Shown: positions 1 to 7,963, numbered from the stretch's first letter. The stretch is DNA of 26,338 nt from an uncultured Lachnospiraceae bacterium (GCA_910586605.1 CAJUJR010000041.1:1-26338); one strand, 5' to 3'. Numbers and translations: made by a program. The notes: generated from the letters alone by a model not told the origin.

Positions 1-54
1 GAAGATATTTTTTATCTATTTACATTTCTCTACGATTGGCTGTGAATAGTAACG
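1..54. repeat. Terminal inverted repeat, left copy
   Basis: These 54 bases reappear reverse-complemented at 26283-26336 with two mismatches (positions 16 and 29). Read outward from the window, both copies start with GTTACTATTCACAGCC and run off the end. Just inside the left copy the 10-mer GAATAGTAAC occurs twice in tandem (44-53 and 54-63). The full element is not visible, so its class (IS end, MITE or other multicopy repeat) is unknown. Confidence 0.85.
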
Positions 55-92
55 AATAGTAACATAATTCTGCAAATGCCTGTAATCAGGGC

Positions 93-121
93 TTGAAATG
101 ACAGGAAAAATGAGGTAGACT
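93..121 (+). promoter_or_regulatory. Candidate sigma-A promoter for efp
   Basis: A -35 box TTGAAA (93-98) and a -10 box TAGACT (116-121) are separated by 17 bases. They lie about 70 bases upstream of the efp start. The -10 box is imperfect, so the call is moderate. Confidence 0.45.
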
Positions 122-192
122 AGACTACGGTATTATCAAATAGACGGTATAAATTATTAATTTTGCAATTACATGAAGGAGGATATTATTAT

Positions 193-747
193 ATGGTATC
201 AGCAGGAGATTTTAGAAATGGTTTGACAATTGAGTTTGAAGGCAATGTATATCAGGTTATTGAATTTCAGCATGTGAAACCAGGGAAAGGTGCAGCATTT
301 GTCAGGACAAAGCTGAAAAATATTAAGAGTGGCGGTGTTGTTGAAAAAACGTTCCGTCCGACTGAAAAGTGTCCACAGGCTCATATTGACCGTTCTGATA
401 TGCAGTATTTATATAGTGATGATATGTACCATTTTATGAATACAGAAACGTATGACCAGGTTGATATGACGGCAGACCAGGTTGGCGATTCACTGAAGTT
501 TGTAAAAGAAAATGAGATGGTTAAAATGCTTTCCCATAATGGAGAAGTATTTGCGATTGAGCCGCCTCTTTTTGTGGAACTGGAGATTACAGAGACAGAG
601 CCTGGATTTAAGGGCGATACAGCACAGGGGGCAAATAAGCCTGCAATTGTAGAAACAGGAGCACAGGTGAATGTGCCGCTTTTTGTAGAAACAGGTGATA
701 AGATTCAGATTGATACACGTACCGGAGAATACTTAAAGAGAGTTTAG
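193..747 (+). CDS. efp: Elongation factor P
   Basis: EF-P binds between the P and E sites of ribosomes stalled on polyproline stretches and stimulates peptide bond formation. The 184-residue length and three-domain layout fit the family. The N-terminal KOW-like domain carries the loop PGKGAAF, with Lys32 at the tip that is post-translationally modified in many bacteria. The C-terminal OB domain ends in the typical GDKIQIDTRTGEYLKRV. I start the gene at the ATG at 193 because the product then begins MVSAGDFRNG, as in other EF-Ps, and AGGAGG lies ten bases upstream. An in-frame ATG at 163 would add ten residues not seen in the family. The gene is monocistronic between its own promoter and terminator. 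No modification enzyme is encoded in the window. Confidence 0.97.
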   Translation: MVSAGDFRNGLTIEFEGNVYQVIEFQHVKPGKGAAFVRTKLKNIKSGGVVEKTFRPTEKCPQAHIDRSDMQYLYSDDMYHFMNTETYDQVDMTADQVGDSLKFVKENEMVKMLSHNGEVFAIEPPLFVELEITETEPGFKGDTAQGANKPAIVETGAQVNVPLFVETGDKIQIDTRTGEYLKRV

Positions 748-811
748 TAGAAGCAGAATGGTGGTTTGCCTTTGCTTGTGTACAGAATGGAACTGTGGGG
801 TTAATTTTATG

Positions 812-839
812 AAAAGCCAGGAAATTTCCTGGCTTTTTT
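812..839 (+). terminator. Rho-independent terminator of efp
   Basis: A near-perfect stem (AAAAGCCAGGAAA with TTTCCTGGCTTTT) ends in a run of T. It lies about 65 bases after the efp stop and before the padR promoter. Confidence 0.9.
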
Positions 840-879
840 GTTTTCTGGCAAACTATGTTGGTGCGTATAGCTATCACTG

Positions 880-908
880 TTGACAGTCAGGTAGGCGTAT
901 GGTAATAT
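880..908 (+). promoter_or_regulatory. Promoter of the padR operon
   Basis: A perfect -35 box TTGACA (880-885) is followed after 17 bases by TAATAT (903-908). Just downstream is an AT-rich stretch with AAAAATT and AATTTTT arms (about 911-934). It could be the operator for autorepression, as is common for PadR regulators, but that is inference. Confidence 0.6.
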
Positions 909-952
909 ATAGAAAAATTATATATAAAATTTTTACATATAAGGGAGGCGGT

Positions 953-1270
953 ATGTACTATCCGATTTCTGCATTACTAATTGAATGCCTTATTCTTTCT
1001 GTGTTGGATGGAAAGGAATCATATGGTTATGAGATCAGCCAGACAATAAAAATGGTTTCTCAAATTAAAGAGTCGACATTATATCCAATTTTAAGAAAGC
1101 TGGAGAATAATGGGTATGTTACAACATATATCAGGGAGTACCAAGGAAGAAAAAGGAAATATTATATTATTACAGGCAAGGGAAGGGAGCAGCTGGCATT
1201 TTTAAAGGAGGAGTGGCAGTCTTATCGTGATATGATTGACGGAATTATAGAAGGGAGGATAAGGAATTGA
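953..1270 (+). CDS. PadR family transcriptional regulator
   Basis: This 105-residue protein has the winged-helix DNA-binding fold of the PadR family. The N-terminus MYYPISALLIECLILSVL, the segment SYGYEISQTI, the recognition-helix region STLYPILRKLENNGYV and the wing GRKRKYYIITGKG are typical. The short C-terminal helix probably dimerises. The ATG at 953 has the binding site GGGAGGCGG directly upstream and gives the family N-terminus; the longer in-frame start at 899 lies in the promoter and is rejected. The stop overlaps the start of the DUF1700 gene. A PadR gene before DUF1700 and DUF4097 genes is a recurring Firmicute arrangement, in which PadR is expected to repress its own operon. The inducing signal is unknown. 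Confidence 0.92.
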   Translation: MYYPISALLIECLILSVLDGKESYGYEISQTIKMVSQIKESTLYPILRKLENNGYVTTYIREYQGRKRKYYIITGKGREQLAFLKEEWQSYRDMIDGIIEGRIRN

Positions 1271-1857
1271 ACCGGGCAGAGTACTTAAATCAACTGAATA
1301 AATATTTGAAAAAATTACCAGAGTCCGATTATAAAAACGCAATGGAATATTTTACAGAATATTTTGATGAAGTTGGGGAACAGAGAGTGATAGAAGAACT
1401 TGGGACGCCTAAAGAGGCTGCCGTAGAGATATTGAACAATCTTTTGGGCCAGAATATAGAAGATGGGCAGGACCAAGAAAAGGGAGGCGCGGTTTCTGGT
1501 AAAAGGATGGGGTTCTTTGTTTATCTTCCAATTTTAAAAAATGAATCTGGCTTTTGTGGAGTTGCTGGTGCTTTTCTGTTTTTTTTGGTTGTCCTATTAG
1601 TTCTTCTGGGAGTGTCAGTTGTAGGCATTTTTGGGGCTTTTTCTCTTTTATGGTTGGGAGGGAAATATTTTATATATGGAATAACAGCGGTTTCGCACTC
1701 TCTGTCTGGGGCATCTATGATGGCTGGAATGGGAATTTTTGGGATTGGGGTAGGTTTTCTGGTCTTGACAGGGACTGTTTTGGCCGGGCGTTTAATTTTT
1801 TATGGAAGTACACAGTTGATAAAGAACCTTATTTTAAAAAGGAGGGGTAAAAAATGA
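1267..1857 (+). CDS. DUF1700/HAAS-domain membrane protein
   Basis: This protein has 196 residues. The first 60 form a helical HAAS/DUF1700 domain: MNRAEYLNQLNKYLKKLPES, then a stretch around YFTEYFDE, then ELGTPKEAAVEIL. The second half holds hydrophobic, glycine-rich membrane segments at about residues 96-130 and 140-180. The domain is thought to help sense or relay signals in PadR-controlled envelope operons; its mechanism is not established. Translation probably starts at TTG 1267, which overlaps the padR stop, with GGGAGGATAAGG upstream as the binding site. The stop overlaps the next ATG, so the three genes are probably translationally coupled. Confidence 0.85.
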   Translation: MNRAEYLNQLNKYLKKLPESDYKNAMEYFTEYFDEVGEQRVIEELGTPKEAAVEILNNLLGQNIEDGQDQEKGGAVSGKRMGFFVYLPILKNESGFCGVAGAFLFFLVVLLVLLGVSVVGIFGAFSLLWLGGKYFIYGITAVSHSLSGASMMAGMGIFGIGVGFLVLTGTVLAGRLIFYGSTQLIKNLILKRRGKK

Positions 1858-3200
1858 AGTGGGTTATTAGGATTTTAGCAATAGCGGGGGTTGTATTTTG
1901 TGGCTGTGGTTTTGCGTTGGCTGGCATTGGTTATGCATCTGGCGGCGGAGATTATATAAGGGCAGTAGATTTGGCGGATATTAAAGAAGTTTTTCTGGCA
2001 GATATTAAGGATGGATTAGGGAAAATATCAGGGAACGGCGCAAGTAACATTAAAATTGAGACAGGAGATGTGCAGAACAATGGTGCAAGCTTTGCGCAGA
2101 AGGGAAAGGAAGATGCTGTTAGTGCGGAGGGCAGTGGAATAATTACATGGGAAGCAGATGATATAAAGTTAAATTCAGTAGCTAGGATCGAAGTTGATTT
2201 TGATTATATTGACTTAGAAATTGTAAGGTCTGATGATAATGATTTTCATTTATCGTATAATTTACAATGTATGAACCGTAAAAATCCTCTATCGTATAGT
2301 TTGGAACATGATGTCTTAAAATTGACAGAAAAAAATTTCAAGGCTCCTGGTTGGGGAAAAGGTGTCTGGGAAATAGGAAGCTGGAATACTTGGCATAACG
2401 GGTACTACAGTTTAGTAACTTTGTATATTCCAGGCAACGTTGCTTTGGAAGGCTGTAATTTCAGGCTGGTGGATGGAAACCTGGCGGTACATGGGCTTTG
2501 CTGTAATTCAATAGAACTGGAATTACAAGATGGTGATGTTACAATTAAAGAAAGTGCTTTTTCAAAGGCGGTAATTCAGACAGCAGATGGAGATATTACG
2601 TTTTCCGGTAATGAGGTTACTGGTGGATTGCAGGTAAATACAGCGGATGGGGATACTGTTATTTCTGGTACGGAAGTTACGGGGGCTATAATAATTGATT
2701 CTGCAGATGGGGACATGACGCTCTCTAAGTTGAACGCTACAGAAGGGATGGATATAGATACAGCGGATGGGGATATTTATATTTCCGGTTTCAAAACTTC
2801 TGGGGTGGTACAGGTTAATGCTAGTGATGGGGATGTTGCCCTTTCTAGTGTTTCGGTGCCAGGCAGGATGGATATCCAGGCAGTATATGGAGATGTGGAT
2901 GCATCTGGCCTTGATGTTGATGGTGAAATGCAGGTAATGACAGAGGGTGGGGATGTAACGTTAACCAGTCTTGGAGCTTCAGGAAAAGTCTTGATAAATA
3001 GTAAATATGGCGATATTTCTTTGCAGCTGAAAAAGGATTCTGCCGCAAACTTGAAAATTGTTCTGGACACAGAAAATGGGGATTTAGTAGCAGCGCGTTC
3101 CCTGCATGGCAGAAAAACAGGGGGGCATTATGAAAAAAGTGGTTCTGGGAAAGCGTATTTGGAGGGCTATGCGGAAGAAGGTGATATTTCAATACAATGA
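1854..3200 (+). CDS. DUF4097 beta-solenoid exported protein
   Basis: This 448-residue protein starts with a hydrophobic signal or anchor segment (about residues 4-28) and a Ser/Gly/Asp-rich linker. A DUF4097 region follows from about residue 100. Between about residues 225 and 400 runs a strict 20-residue repeat: units starting at residues 244, 264, 284, 304, 324, 344, 364 and 384 each carry a [ASVEK]-x-GD core, such as ADGDITFSG and ADGDIYISG. Two slightly shorter units precede them. This is the pattern of a parallel beta-helix with one rung per unit. The end, AEEGDISIQ, resembles that of the next protein. The gene overlaps the DUF1700 gene by four bases and is the third member of the PadR operon. 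An envelope or surface role is likely; ligand and function are unknown. Confidence 0.85.
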   Translation: MKWVIRILAIAGVVFCGCGFALAGIGYASGGGDYIRAVDLADIKEVFLADIKDGLGKISGNGASNIKIETGDVQNNGASFAQKGKEDAVSAEGSGIITWEADDIKLNSVARIEVDFDYIDLEIVRSDDNDFHLSYNLQCMNRKNPLSYSLEHDVLKLTEKNFKAPGWGKGVWEIGSWNTWHNGYYSLVTLYIPGNVALEGCNFRLVDGNLAVHGLCCNSIELELQDGDVTIKESAFSKAVIQTADGDITFSGNEVTGGLQVNTADGDTVISGTEVTGAIIIDSADGDMTLSKLNATEGMDIDTADGDIYISGFKTSGVVQVNASDGDVALSSVSVPGRMDIQAVYGDVDASGLDVDGEMQVMTEGGDVTLTSLGASGKVLINSKYGDISLQLKKDSAANLKIVLDTENGDLVAARSLHGRKTGGHYEKSGSGKAYLEGYAEEGDISIQ

Positions 3201-3293
3201 TTGCCAGCTGTATTTATAGTTCCTTGGGGACAATGAAATGGAAAAGAATCAAAAAGCAGTGCATGAAAGGTTTGGAGAATAAGGAGGGTTGCT

Positions 3294-3326
3294 GTGAAAA
3301 ATTGTATTGATATGCCAATTTTTCAC
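3294..3326 (+). promoter_or_regulatory. Perfect stem-loop ahead of the second DUF4097-like gene
   Basis: GTGAAAAATTG (3294-3304) and CAATTTTTCAC (3316-3326) form a perfect 11-bp stem with an 11-base loop. A CATAG-TTCG-CTATG tetraloop hairpin (3335-3348) and an imperfect stem GGCTATTTGTG/CACAAATAAGCC (3349-3380) follow. There is no T-run after the first stem, so this looks more like a structured leader than a terminator. Confidence 0.5.
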
Positions 3327-3377
3327 AATGTGAACATAGTTCGCTATGGCTATTTGTGCCGAGAACGTCACAAATAA
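3294..3377 (+). CDS. Possible 27-residue leader peptide
   Basis: A GTG codon sits five bases after the near-ideal ribosome binding site AAGGAGGG (3281-3288) and opens a 27-codon frame ending at TAA 3375-3377. The predicted peptide has two Cys and a basic end. The frame runs through three potential hairpins (3294-3326, 3335-3348 and 3349-3380). It may be a small protein, a regulatory leader or chance. The binding site is the main reason to list it. Confidence 0.3.
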   Translation: MKNCIDMPIFHNVNIVRYGYLCRERHK

Positions 3378-3461
3378 GCCCTTATCCGGCAAGAAAGACT
3401 GCATCTGTAGATTTCTCTTGCAGTTCCTTGGACAAAATACGTTCTCAGAATGGAGGATATT

Positions 3462-4340
3462 ATGAAGAGAGTAAAAAGATTTGGATTCATGGTGTTGATT
3501 ATGTTTTTTTGCATGGCAGGCGGGTTTTGCAACAGCTATACTGCTAGCGCGGAAGCAGCAGGTGGTAAGGTAAAAGTATTTGCAGAGAATGGAAAGCAGA
3601 TTTCAGATTTTCATAGCATAAAAGCAGATATGAAAAAAATGGACTTAAAAATTGTTTCCACAGCAAAAGGAAAGGGTAGCTTGTCCTATTTCATATATTG
3701 TAAAAATAGTAAAAATCCATTTTCATATTATGTAAAGGATGGCGTGCTACATTTGGAAGAATCAGGGCTTGAGCTGCCTTCAAGAAAAGAACTTATACAG
3801 AAATTAGGGAAGAAAGGACAGAACTATTTTCCTAAGGTTACGGTTTATGTACCAGAAAAGACCGTGATAAAAAATATAAATGTGCCTTATGTAGATTTGT
3901 TTTTAGGGAAAAAGGCACGTTTTGCTAATACCCAAATTCAGATGAAGGAGGGTGATGTGTTTTGTAAAGGCTCTAGTATTACAGGGACAGTAAAAATAAG
4001 TTTAAATGATGGTGATTTTTTTGGAGGAATGCTTAATGTTCCAGGCAATATGGAGATAGCGGCTAAAGAGGGGGATATTTTTGTTACTGGGCTGAAAGTG
4101 TCAGGGGATTTAAAGGTTAACTGTAATTTAGGTGATATTTTTGTATCGAAGGTGGATAAAAAATCGTTTGATGCGATGTCAGTCACAGCTACAACATCAG
4201 TTGGGGATATGTTTGTGCTAGGCGAGATGAAAGCTGGTAAGAAGAAAGAAAAAGGCAGTGGTTATTATTATAAGAAAAATGGGACAGGAAAGGGAAAATT
4301 TACAATTACTACAGAGTTAGGTGATATTTTCTTAAAATAA
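3462..4340 (+). CDS. Exported DUF4097-like repeat protein
   Basis: This 292-residue protein starts with a clear signal peptide: basic MKRVKRF, a hydrophobic core, then a likely cleavage near ASAEAA. The first domain resembles the upstream 448-residue protein (compare LKIVSTAKG and YCKNSKNPFSYYV with LEIVRSDD and CMNRKNPLSYSL). Three strict 20-residue units follow, beginning KEGDVFCKG, NDGDFFGGM and KEGDIFVTG, and two more GD motifs. It ends TTELGDIFLK. I chose the ATG at 3462 because GGAGG lies five to six bases upstream and the signal peptide starts there. The 261-base gap before it and the missing membrane-linker region suggest a separately expressed paralogue. Function unknown; probably secreted or wall-associated. 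Confidence 0.8.
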   Translation: MKRVKRFGFMVLIMFFCMAGGFCNSYTASAEAAGGKVKVFAENGKQISDFHSIKADMKKMDLKIVSTAKGKGSLSYFIYCKNSKNPFSYYVKDGVLHLEESGLELPSRKELIQKLGKKGQNYFPKVTVYVPEKTVIKNINVPYVDLFLGKKARFANTQIQMKEGDVFCKGSSITGTVKISLNDGDFFGGMLNVPGNMEIAAKEGDIFVTGLKVSGDLKVNCNLGDIFVSKVDKKSFDAMSVTATTSVGDMFVLGEMKAGKKKEKGSGYYYKKNGTGKGKFTITTELGDIFLK

Positions 4341-4650
4341 TGCGGATTTCTTCTGGAATAACAAATTATTTATTTGGTTATCTACAGTGGTAGTCTGTGC
4401 ATACAGGGCTATGATTCATGAAAATGCATAGATATAGGATTCCCAAGTTATCAAGTCATGTAATTTTTAATCACAATCTGTGTTCCCCATTTTGCGCTAT
4501 ATTTGCCCCCAATTTAGTCAATGTAGCCCACTACACCTCCTAAATTTGGAACAAATCTCCCACAAAGTGTGAAACACATCTTGCAAAAAGCAATTTTCAA
4601 ACATGCTCTAGGGAATAATTTAACGAATAAAAGCGAAGGGGACATTCAGG
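4341..4650. other. 310-base intergenic stretch without a recognised gene
   Basis: I see no convincing coding frame, strong terminator or good promoter in this AT-rich gap. The last 20 bases carry the ribosome binding site (AAGGGG) of the next gene. Any promoter here is too weak to call by eye. Confidence 0.4.
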
Positions 4651-5298
4651 ATGAGAACATTGGAAAAAGTAATTGCGATATTATGTTGTATAATATTTTT
4701 AACGCAAACGACAGGCAAAGCAGAAGCAGCAGGCAACAAGTTAAAAATTATTGCTGATCACGCTAATGTAGATGTTAAGCTAGCTGAAAACGGACAGTAC
4801 AGTTACAAATATGACAGCAGTAAATTTACTGTAACCACTGATGCAGATGGATCAGTCTTTAAAGTAAATGTTAATGCTAAAAAGGCAAAAATGAAAAATA
4901 CAAACCAGTCAGGCTTCAAGAATGACAAGGTAACAGTTTTTATTCCAAAGAAACCCTATACTCGGATTGTAGGTGTTTCTAAAAAAGGCGGCCTGAGCCT
5001 GCCAGCAGTCAATGCAAACATTACTGTTAAAAATAAATTAGGTTCAGCAGCCATAAGGCTTCCGTCTAATTATAGCAAGACAGTAAACTATACAGGGGTA
5101 TCTGGCTCAGGCGCACTGGCTATGAATGAAAACAAGAATTTTGCTATTAATGCAAAGTTTTCCGGCTGCGCTGTTGCTGTCCCTGGAAGCTGGCCTGCAT
5201 ACAGCAATGGAAATTCAAGCTACAGTTATACAAAGGGAAAAGGCGCAGCGAAAATTAATATTGACCTTACAGGATGTTCATTTTCTTTTGTCAAATAA
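4651..5298 (+). CDS. Small secreted protein, distant DUF4097-like paralogue
   Basis: This 215-residue protein has a signal peptide (MRTLEKVIAILCCIIFL, cleavage probably after KAEAA). The mature part is rich in Lys, Asn, Ser and Gly. It lacks the GD repeats of the two upstream proteins but keeps their plan: a strand-rich first domain with YSYKYDSSKFTV, a strand with VTVFIPKKPYT matching VTVYVPEKTVI upstream, and a C-terminal motif SYTKGKGAAKINIDL before SFSFVK that parallels YYKKNGTGKGKFTI before GDIFLK. I infer a shared ancestor. The start has AAGGGG nine bases upstream. It ends convergently with aroE. Function unknown. Confidence 0.65.
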   Translation: MRTLEKVIAILCCIIFLTQTTGKAEAAGNKLKIIADHANVDVKLAENGQYSYKYDSSKFTVTTDADGSVFKVNVNAKKAKMKNTNQSGFKNDKVTVFIPKKPYTRIVGVSKKGGLSLPAVNANITVKNKLGSAAIRLPSNYSKTVNYTGVSGSGALAMNENKNFAINAKFSGCAVAVPGSWPAYSNGNSSYSYTKGKGAAKINIDLTGCSFSFVK

Positions 5299-5317
5299 GT
5301 TTGCGTTATCCATGCAT

Positions 5318-5348
5318 GCCCACAGGGCAGATAGCCGTCCCTGTGGGC
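5318..5348. terminator. Stem-loop between the convergent genes
   Basis: GCCCACAGGG (5318-5327) and CCCTGTGGGC (5339-5348) form a perfect 10-bp GC-rich stem between two gene ends that face each other. Neither strand has a good T-run after it, so it may be a weak bidirectional terminator or an RNA-stabilising hairpin. Confidence 0.5.
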
Positions 5349-5371
5349 GAAATATTAAAATGCGCGTCAAG

Positions 5372-6181
5372 TCATGCCCCATCGCTTACAGTGGGACATT
5401 GGGCTGACAGTTCTTTAACCTTCTTTTCCTGATAGATTTTTTTGTATATTTCATCAATTCTAGATTCATCTAAGTTGGTATCCAAAAAGAATTCAACAGC
5501 ATATAATGCTTGAGCTACAAGCATTTCAAGCCCATTGACGCCTTTCATGCCGAGCTCTTTTGCCTGCGCAATAAGCTTGGTTTCCAATGGGTTATAGATT
5601 ACATCGGCAACTGCTGTACATTTTGGGAATTTTACAAGGTCAACTGGGCGTGCATCACATTTTGGATACATGCCAACTGGGCTTGTATTGGCAATAAATT
5701 CTGCGTCAGTATGTTTTTTAAAGCATTCATCATAGGTAATTGCTGATTCGGTTTTTATAATATCTACAATAATGATTTCTTTGGCGTCAAGCTTTTTTAA
5801 AACCGCAACAACTGCTTTGGAAGCGCCGCCGTCCCCAAGTACCACGCATTTCTTTCCTGATATATCTATTTTATGTTTTTGAAGCATATATAAAAAACCA
5901 GAAAAGTCAGTATTATGCCCATATAACTTACCATTTTGGTTTACAATTGTGTTTACAGCACCAATTGCCTTGGCGTTGTCATCCATTGCATCCAGGTAAG
6001 GGATGACTGCTTGTTTGTAAGGGATTGTAACATTAATGGACTTAAAGTTATGTTTTATCATAAAATCTTTAAACTCTTCTTTTGAAAGCGGACATAAATC
6101 ATAAGTGTAATCTGCCAGCATTTCGTGAATATCTTTTGAATAACTGTGTCCTAGTTTTTCCCCAATTAATCCGTATTCCAT
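5372..6181 (-). CDS. aroE: Shikimate dehydrogenase
   Basis: AroE reduces 3-dehydroshikimate to shikimate with NADPH, the fourth step towards chorismate and the aromatic amino acids. At 269 residues it is normal size. The substrate-binding motif GHSYSKDIHEML is near the N-terminus, the catalytic Lys sits in NVTIPYKQ, the catalytic Asp in GHNTDFSGF, and the nucleotide-binding loop is VLGDGGASKAV. The C-terminal NGLEMLVAQA helix holds the conserved Gln. The ATG has GGAGG six to seven bases upstream. It is encoded alone, away from other aro genes, on the strand opposite its neighbours. It could also be a quinate/shikimate dehydrogenase paralogue, but the motifs fit AroE well. Confidence 0.95.
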   Translation of the reverse strand: MEYGLIGEKLGHSYSKDIHEMLADYTYDLCPLSKEEFKDFMIKHNFKSINVTIPYKQAVIPYLDAMDDNAKAIGAVNTIVNQNGKLYGHNTDFSGFLYMLQKHKIDISGKKCVVLGDGGASKAVVAVLKKLDAKEIIIVDIIKTESAITYDECFKKHTDAEFIANTSPVGMYPKCDARPVDLVKFPKCTAVADVIYNPLETKLIAQAKELGMKGVNGLEMLVAQALYAVEFFLDTNLDESRIDEIYKKIYQEKKVKELSAQCPTVSDGA

Positions 6182-6252
6182 AAAAATCCTCCATTCATGT
6201 TTAGTATCATCCTACATCTTTTGGCTATAAAGATATATATTAGGTTCTCTTT

Positions 6253-6281
6253 ATCATAACGCATTTTATTTTTAAAGGCAA
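6253..6281 (-). promoter_or_regulatory. Candidate sigma-A promoter of aroE
   Basis: On the minus strand, TTGCCT (complement of 6276-6281) and TATGAT (complement of 6253-6258) are 17 bases apart, about 70 bases before the aroE start. Confidence 0.5.
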
Positions 6282-6455
6282 TTCATTTTGGAGTTTAGAG
6301 TGGATTGTAAGTAACAGTTCAGTCCCTTTTCTTTACAACAACTATAGTTTTTACATCAGCGTGGCTTTCACAGCCTCCATCTTAGCAACCAATACAACAT
6401 TGGTTCTCGGAACACACGCAATACGCAAGTCCGCAAAATGCTATAGCTTTCATTA

Positions 6456-6770
6456 TCATGCCATTTTCCATTCTTCTGCGAACTGTTTGATTGATTGCTG
6501 ACGATTGGTACGACCATTACCCACAGCTCTTGTGGCGATTTCAAACAACTTGTCGTTAAGCTGCCATTATTCTCGTGTGCGGTTATACTCACCAAAAAGC
6601 GCAAAAGCGGTGGCGCCAAGAGTATAAACGTTCGTAATTTCATCAATATCGGCTTCGGACTGATATTCTTCCGGTGATTGGAAAAGAGAACTGCCCCACA
6701 TACGCCCCGTGTCGTTTATGCATGGCTGCTTACGGAAAAGGTCTATATCGCAGATCGTTGTTTTGCCGTT
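6456..6770 (-). pseudogene. C-terminal remnant of a Ser/Thr protein kinase
   Basis: After about residue 286 the transposase reading frame becomes a kinase C-lobe: a metal-binding segment ICDIDLF, an activation-segment-like MWGSSLFQSPEEY and a subdomain-IX-like region ITNVYTLGATAFALFGEY. The frame stops at a TAA after NRTRE. If the TAA is read through, it continues directly into WQLNDKLFEIATRA and GRTNRQQSIKQFAEEWKMA, ending at TGA 6456-6458. The TAA is therefore a nonsense mutation; AAA to TAA would explain it. The N-lobe and catalytic loop are absent. Family assignment comes from motif recognition of small clostridial kinases. The gene cannot encode an active kinase. Confidence 0.65.
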
Positions 6771-7732
6771 TGGTTTTATTTCTTTATGGTTTTTGGCAGC
6801 AACAGGCAATGATTTGCCTGTGTAAGCCTCCCCTTCTTCGGGGTTTTTGTATATTTGGAAAAAAAGGTAACCGGTTAGGGTCATTACAATATGGAAAGTA
6901 ATATAATTATATTTTGTACTTTTAAAACCACTTAATTTCCAGAAATCTTTCATCTGGCGGAAGTCTTCTTCTATTTCCGGGCGCAGTTCATATGTCTGGA
7001 CAATCTGGCGTGCGGTTTTTGTGGTGTCAGTCGTCATAAAGACAAAAAATTTTCCTGTTTTTTTGTCATGTACGACACATGCATTTACCGGTACATCTTT
7101 TTCTGGGGTATCACTTGCCCACAGTGGTCCAAGGGATTTTACAGGCTGTATTTCCTGGCCTTTCCTTTTTTTGTTGGGATGCTTCTGCCATTTCCCGCCG
7201 GAAACAGCCAGGGATGCTGCATCTTTAAATATATCCATGTTTTCCCTTGCAGGGACATAGGTATCAACTTTACGTTCTGTTTTACGGTAATTTGTCATTT
7301 CACGTGACAGGAATCCCCTGTCCTTTATTAATATGTCATTTTCATGGAAACAGGAAGTGTTTTTTAACATTTCCCTGCATAATTCCATGTCATGGGTTTT
7401 TAAGGTGCCAAAGACTATTTCTTCTGCCATGCCTGCGTCGCCTGTAATGCCGCGCAGTACACCAAGTTTATACCCACGCATGGTTTCACCGTCTATGGTT
7501 ACAACGGAGGAATTTTCATAATTTGCGTTACCGAGGTTTACAGGGATTTTAGTACAGTCCAGTATATGTATGCACGGCTGCACACCAGGATTTTTTAATG
7601 CACAGTCCTGCATCTGTAACTGCAAAAGGGACATCAGTAAGGCTTGTTTTCTGTTTGAGTTTTGCAGTGTCTATTTTACCTATGTATTGCTTCAAGTACC
7701 TTTTCCTTATCTTTTTTACTAATCTGTATCAT
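6771..7732 (-). pseudogene. Decayed IS4-family DDE transposase
   Basis: The longest open stretch starts at 7634 and carries IS4-family motifs: a first catalytic Asp region VVTIDGETMRGY, a second near ILIKDRGFLSRE, and the exact Y-x2-R-x3-E-x6-K signature at YELRPEIEEDFRQMK. The C-terminus is lost: after about KNHKEIKP the frame passes into kinase sequence. The N-terminus is broken by two frame changes. MIQISKKDKEKVLEAIHR starts at 7732 in one frame, GKIDTAKLKQKTRLTDVPF continues in a second, and NPGVQPCIHILDCTKI in a third; the last change lies at a run of six A. I see no terminal inverted repeats or target duplication. The element is a dead remnant and cannot move on its own. Confidence 0.8.
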
Positions 7733-7839
7733 AATGTTATTCCCTGCCTTTATACCAGAATGGTTATTTCACCCATCTGATTATAACAGTTTTATTACAT
7801 TATGTCCAAAAGACTTATTGAAGTACCAGAATCCTGGGA

Positions 7840-7868
7840 TAGACAAAATGTTTGAGATATGATACAAT
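7840..7868 (+). promoter_or_regulatory. Candidate promoter of the coiled-coil gene
   Basis: TAGACA (7840-7845) and TACAAT (7863-7868) are separated by 17 bases, each one mismatch from consensus. They lie about 95 bases upstream of the start at 7964. Confidence 0.5.
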
Positions 7869-7963
7869 ATATTCCTAAATAAATTAAAATGTGAGGGTGT
7901 GAAGAGGTTCGGAATGGATTTCGGCTATACTCTGGGAGAGCGCATGGGAAGGGGTGTCATAAA

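Noticed and set aside
2777..3192. Minus-strand open frames opposite the DUF4097 gene
   Set aside because: They reflect the biased repeat codons on the other strand and have no binding sites or recognisable products.
6368..6646. A 92-codon minus-strand frame next to the transposase remnant
   Set aside because: It overlaps the kinase remnant in another frame, and its product shows no family features, whereas the kinase frame does.
6290..7960. Terminal inverted repeats and target duplication of the IS4-type element
   Set aside because: I compared the flanks by eye and found no convincing paired ends. The element has lost its C-terminal coding part and probably that end too.
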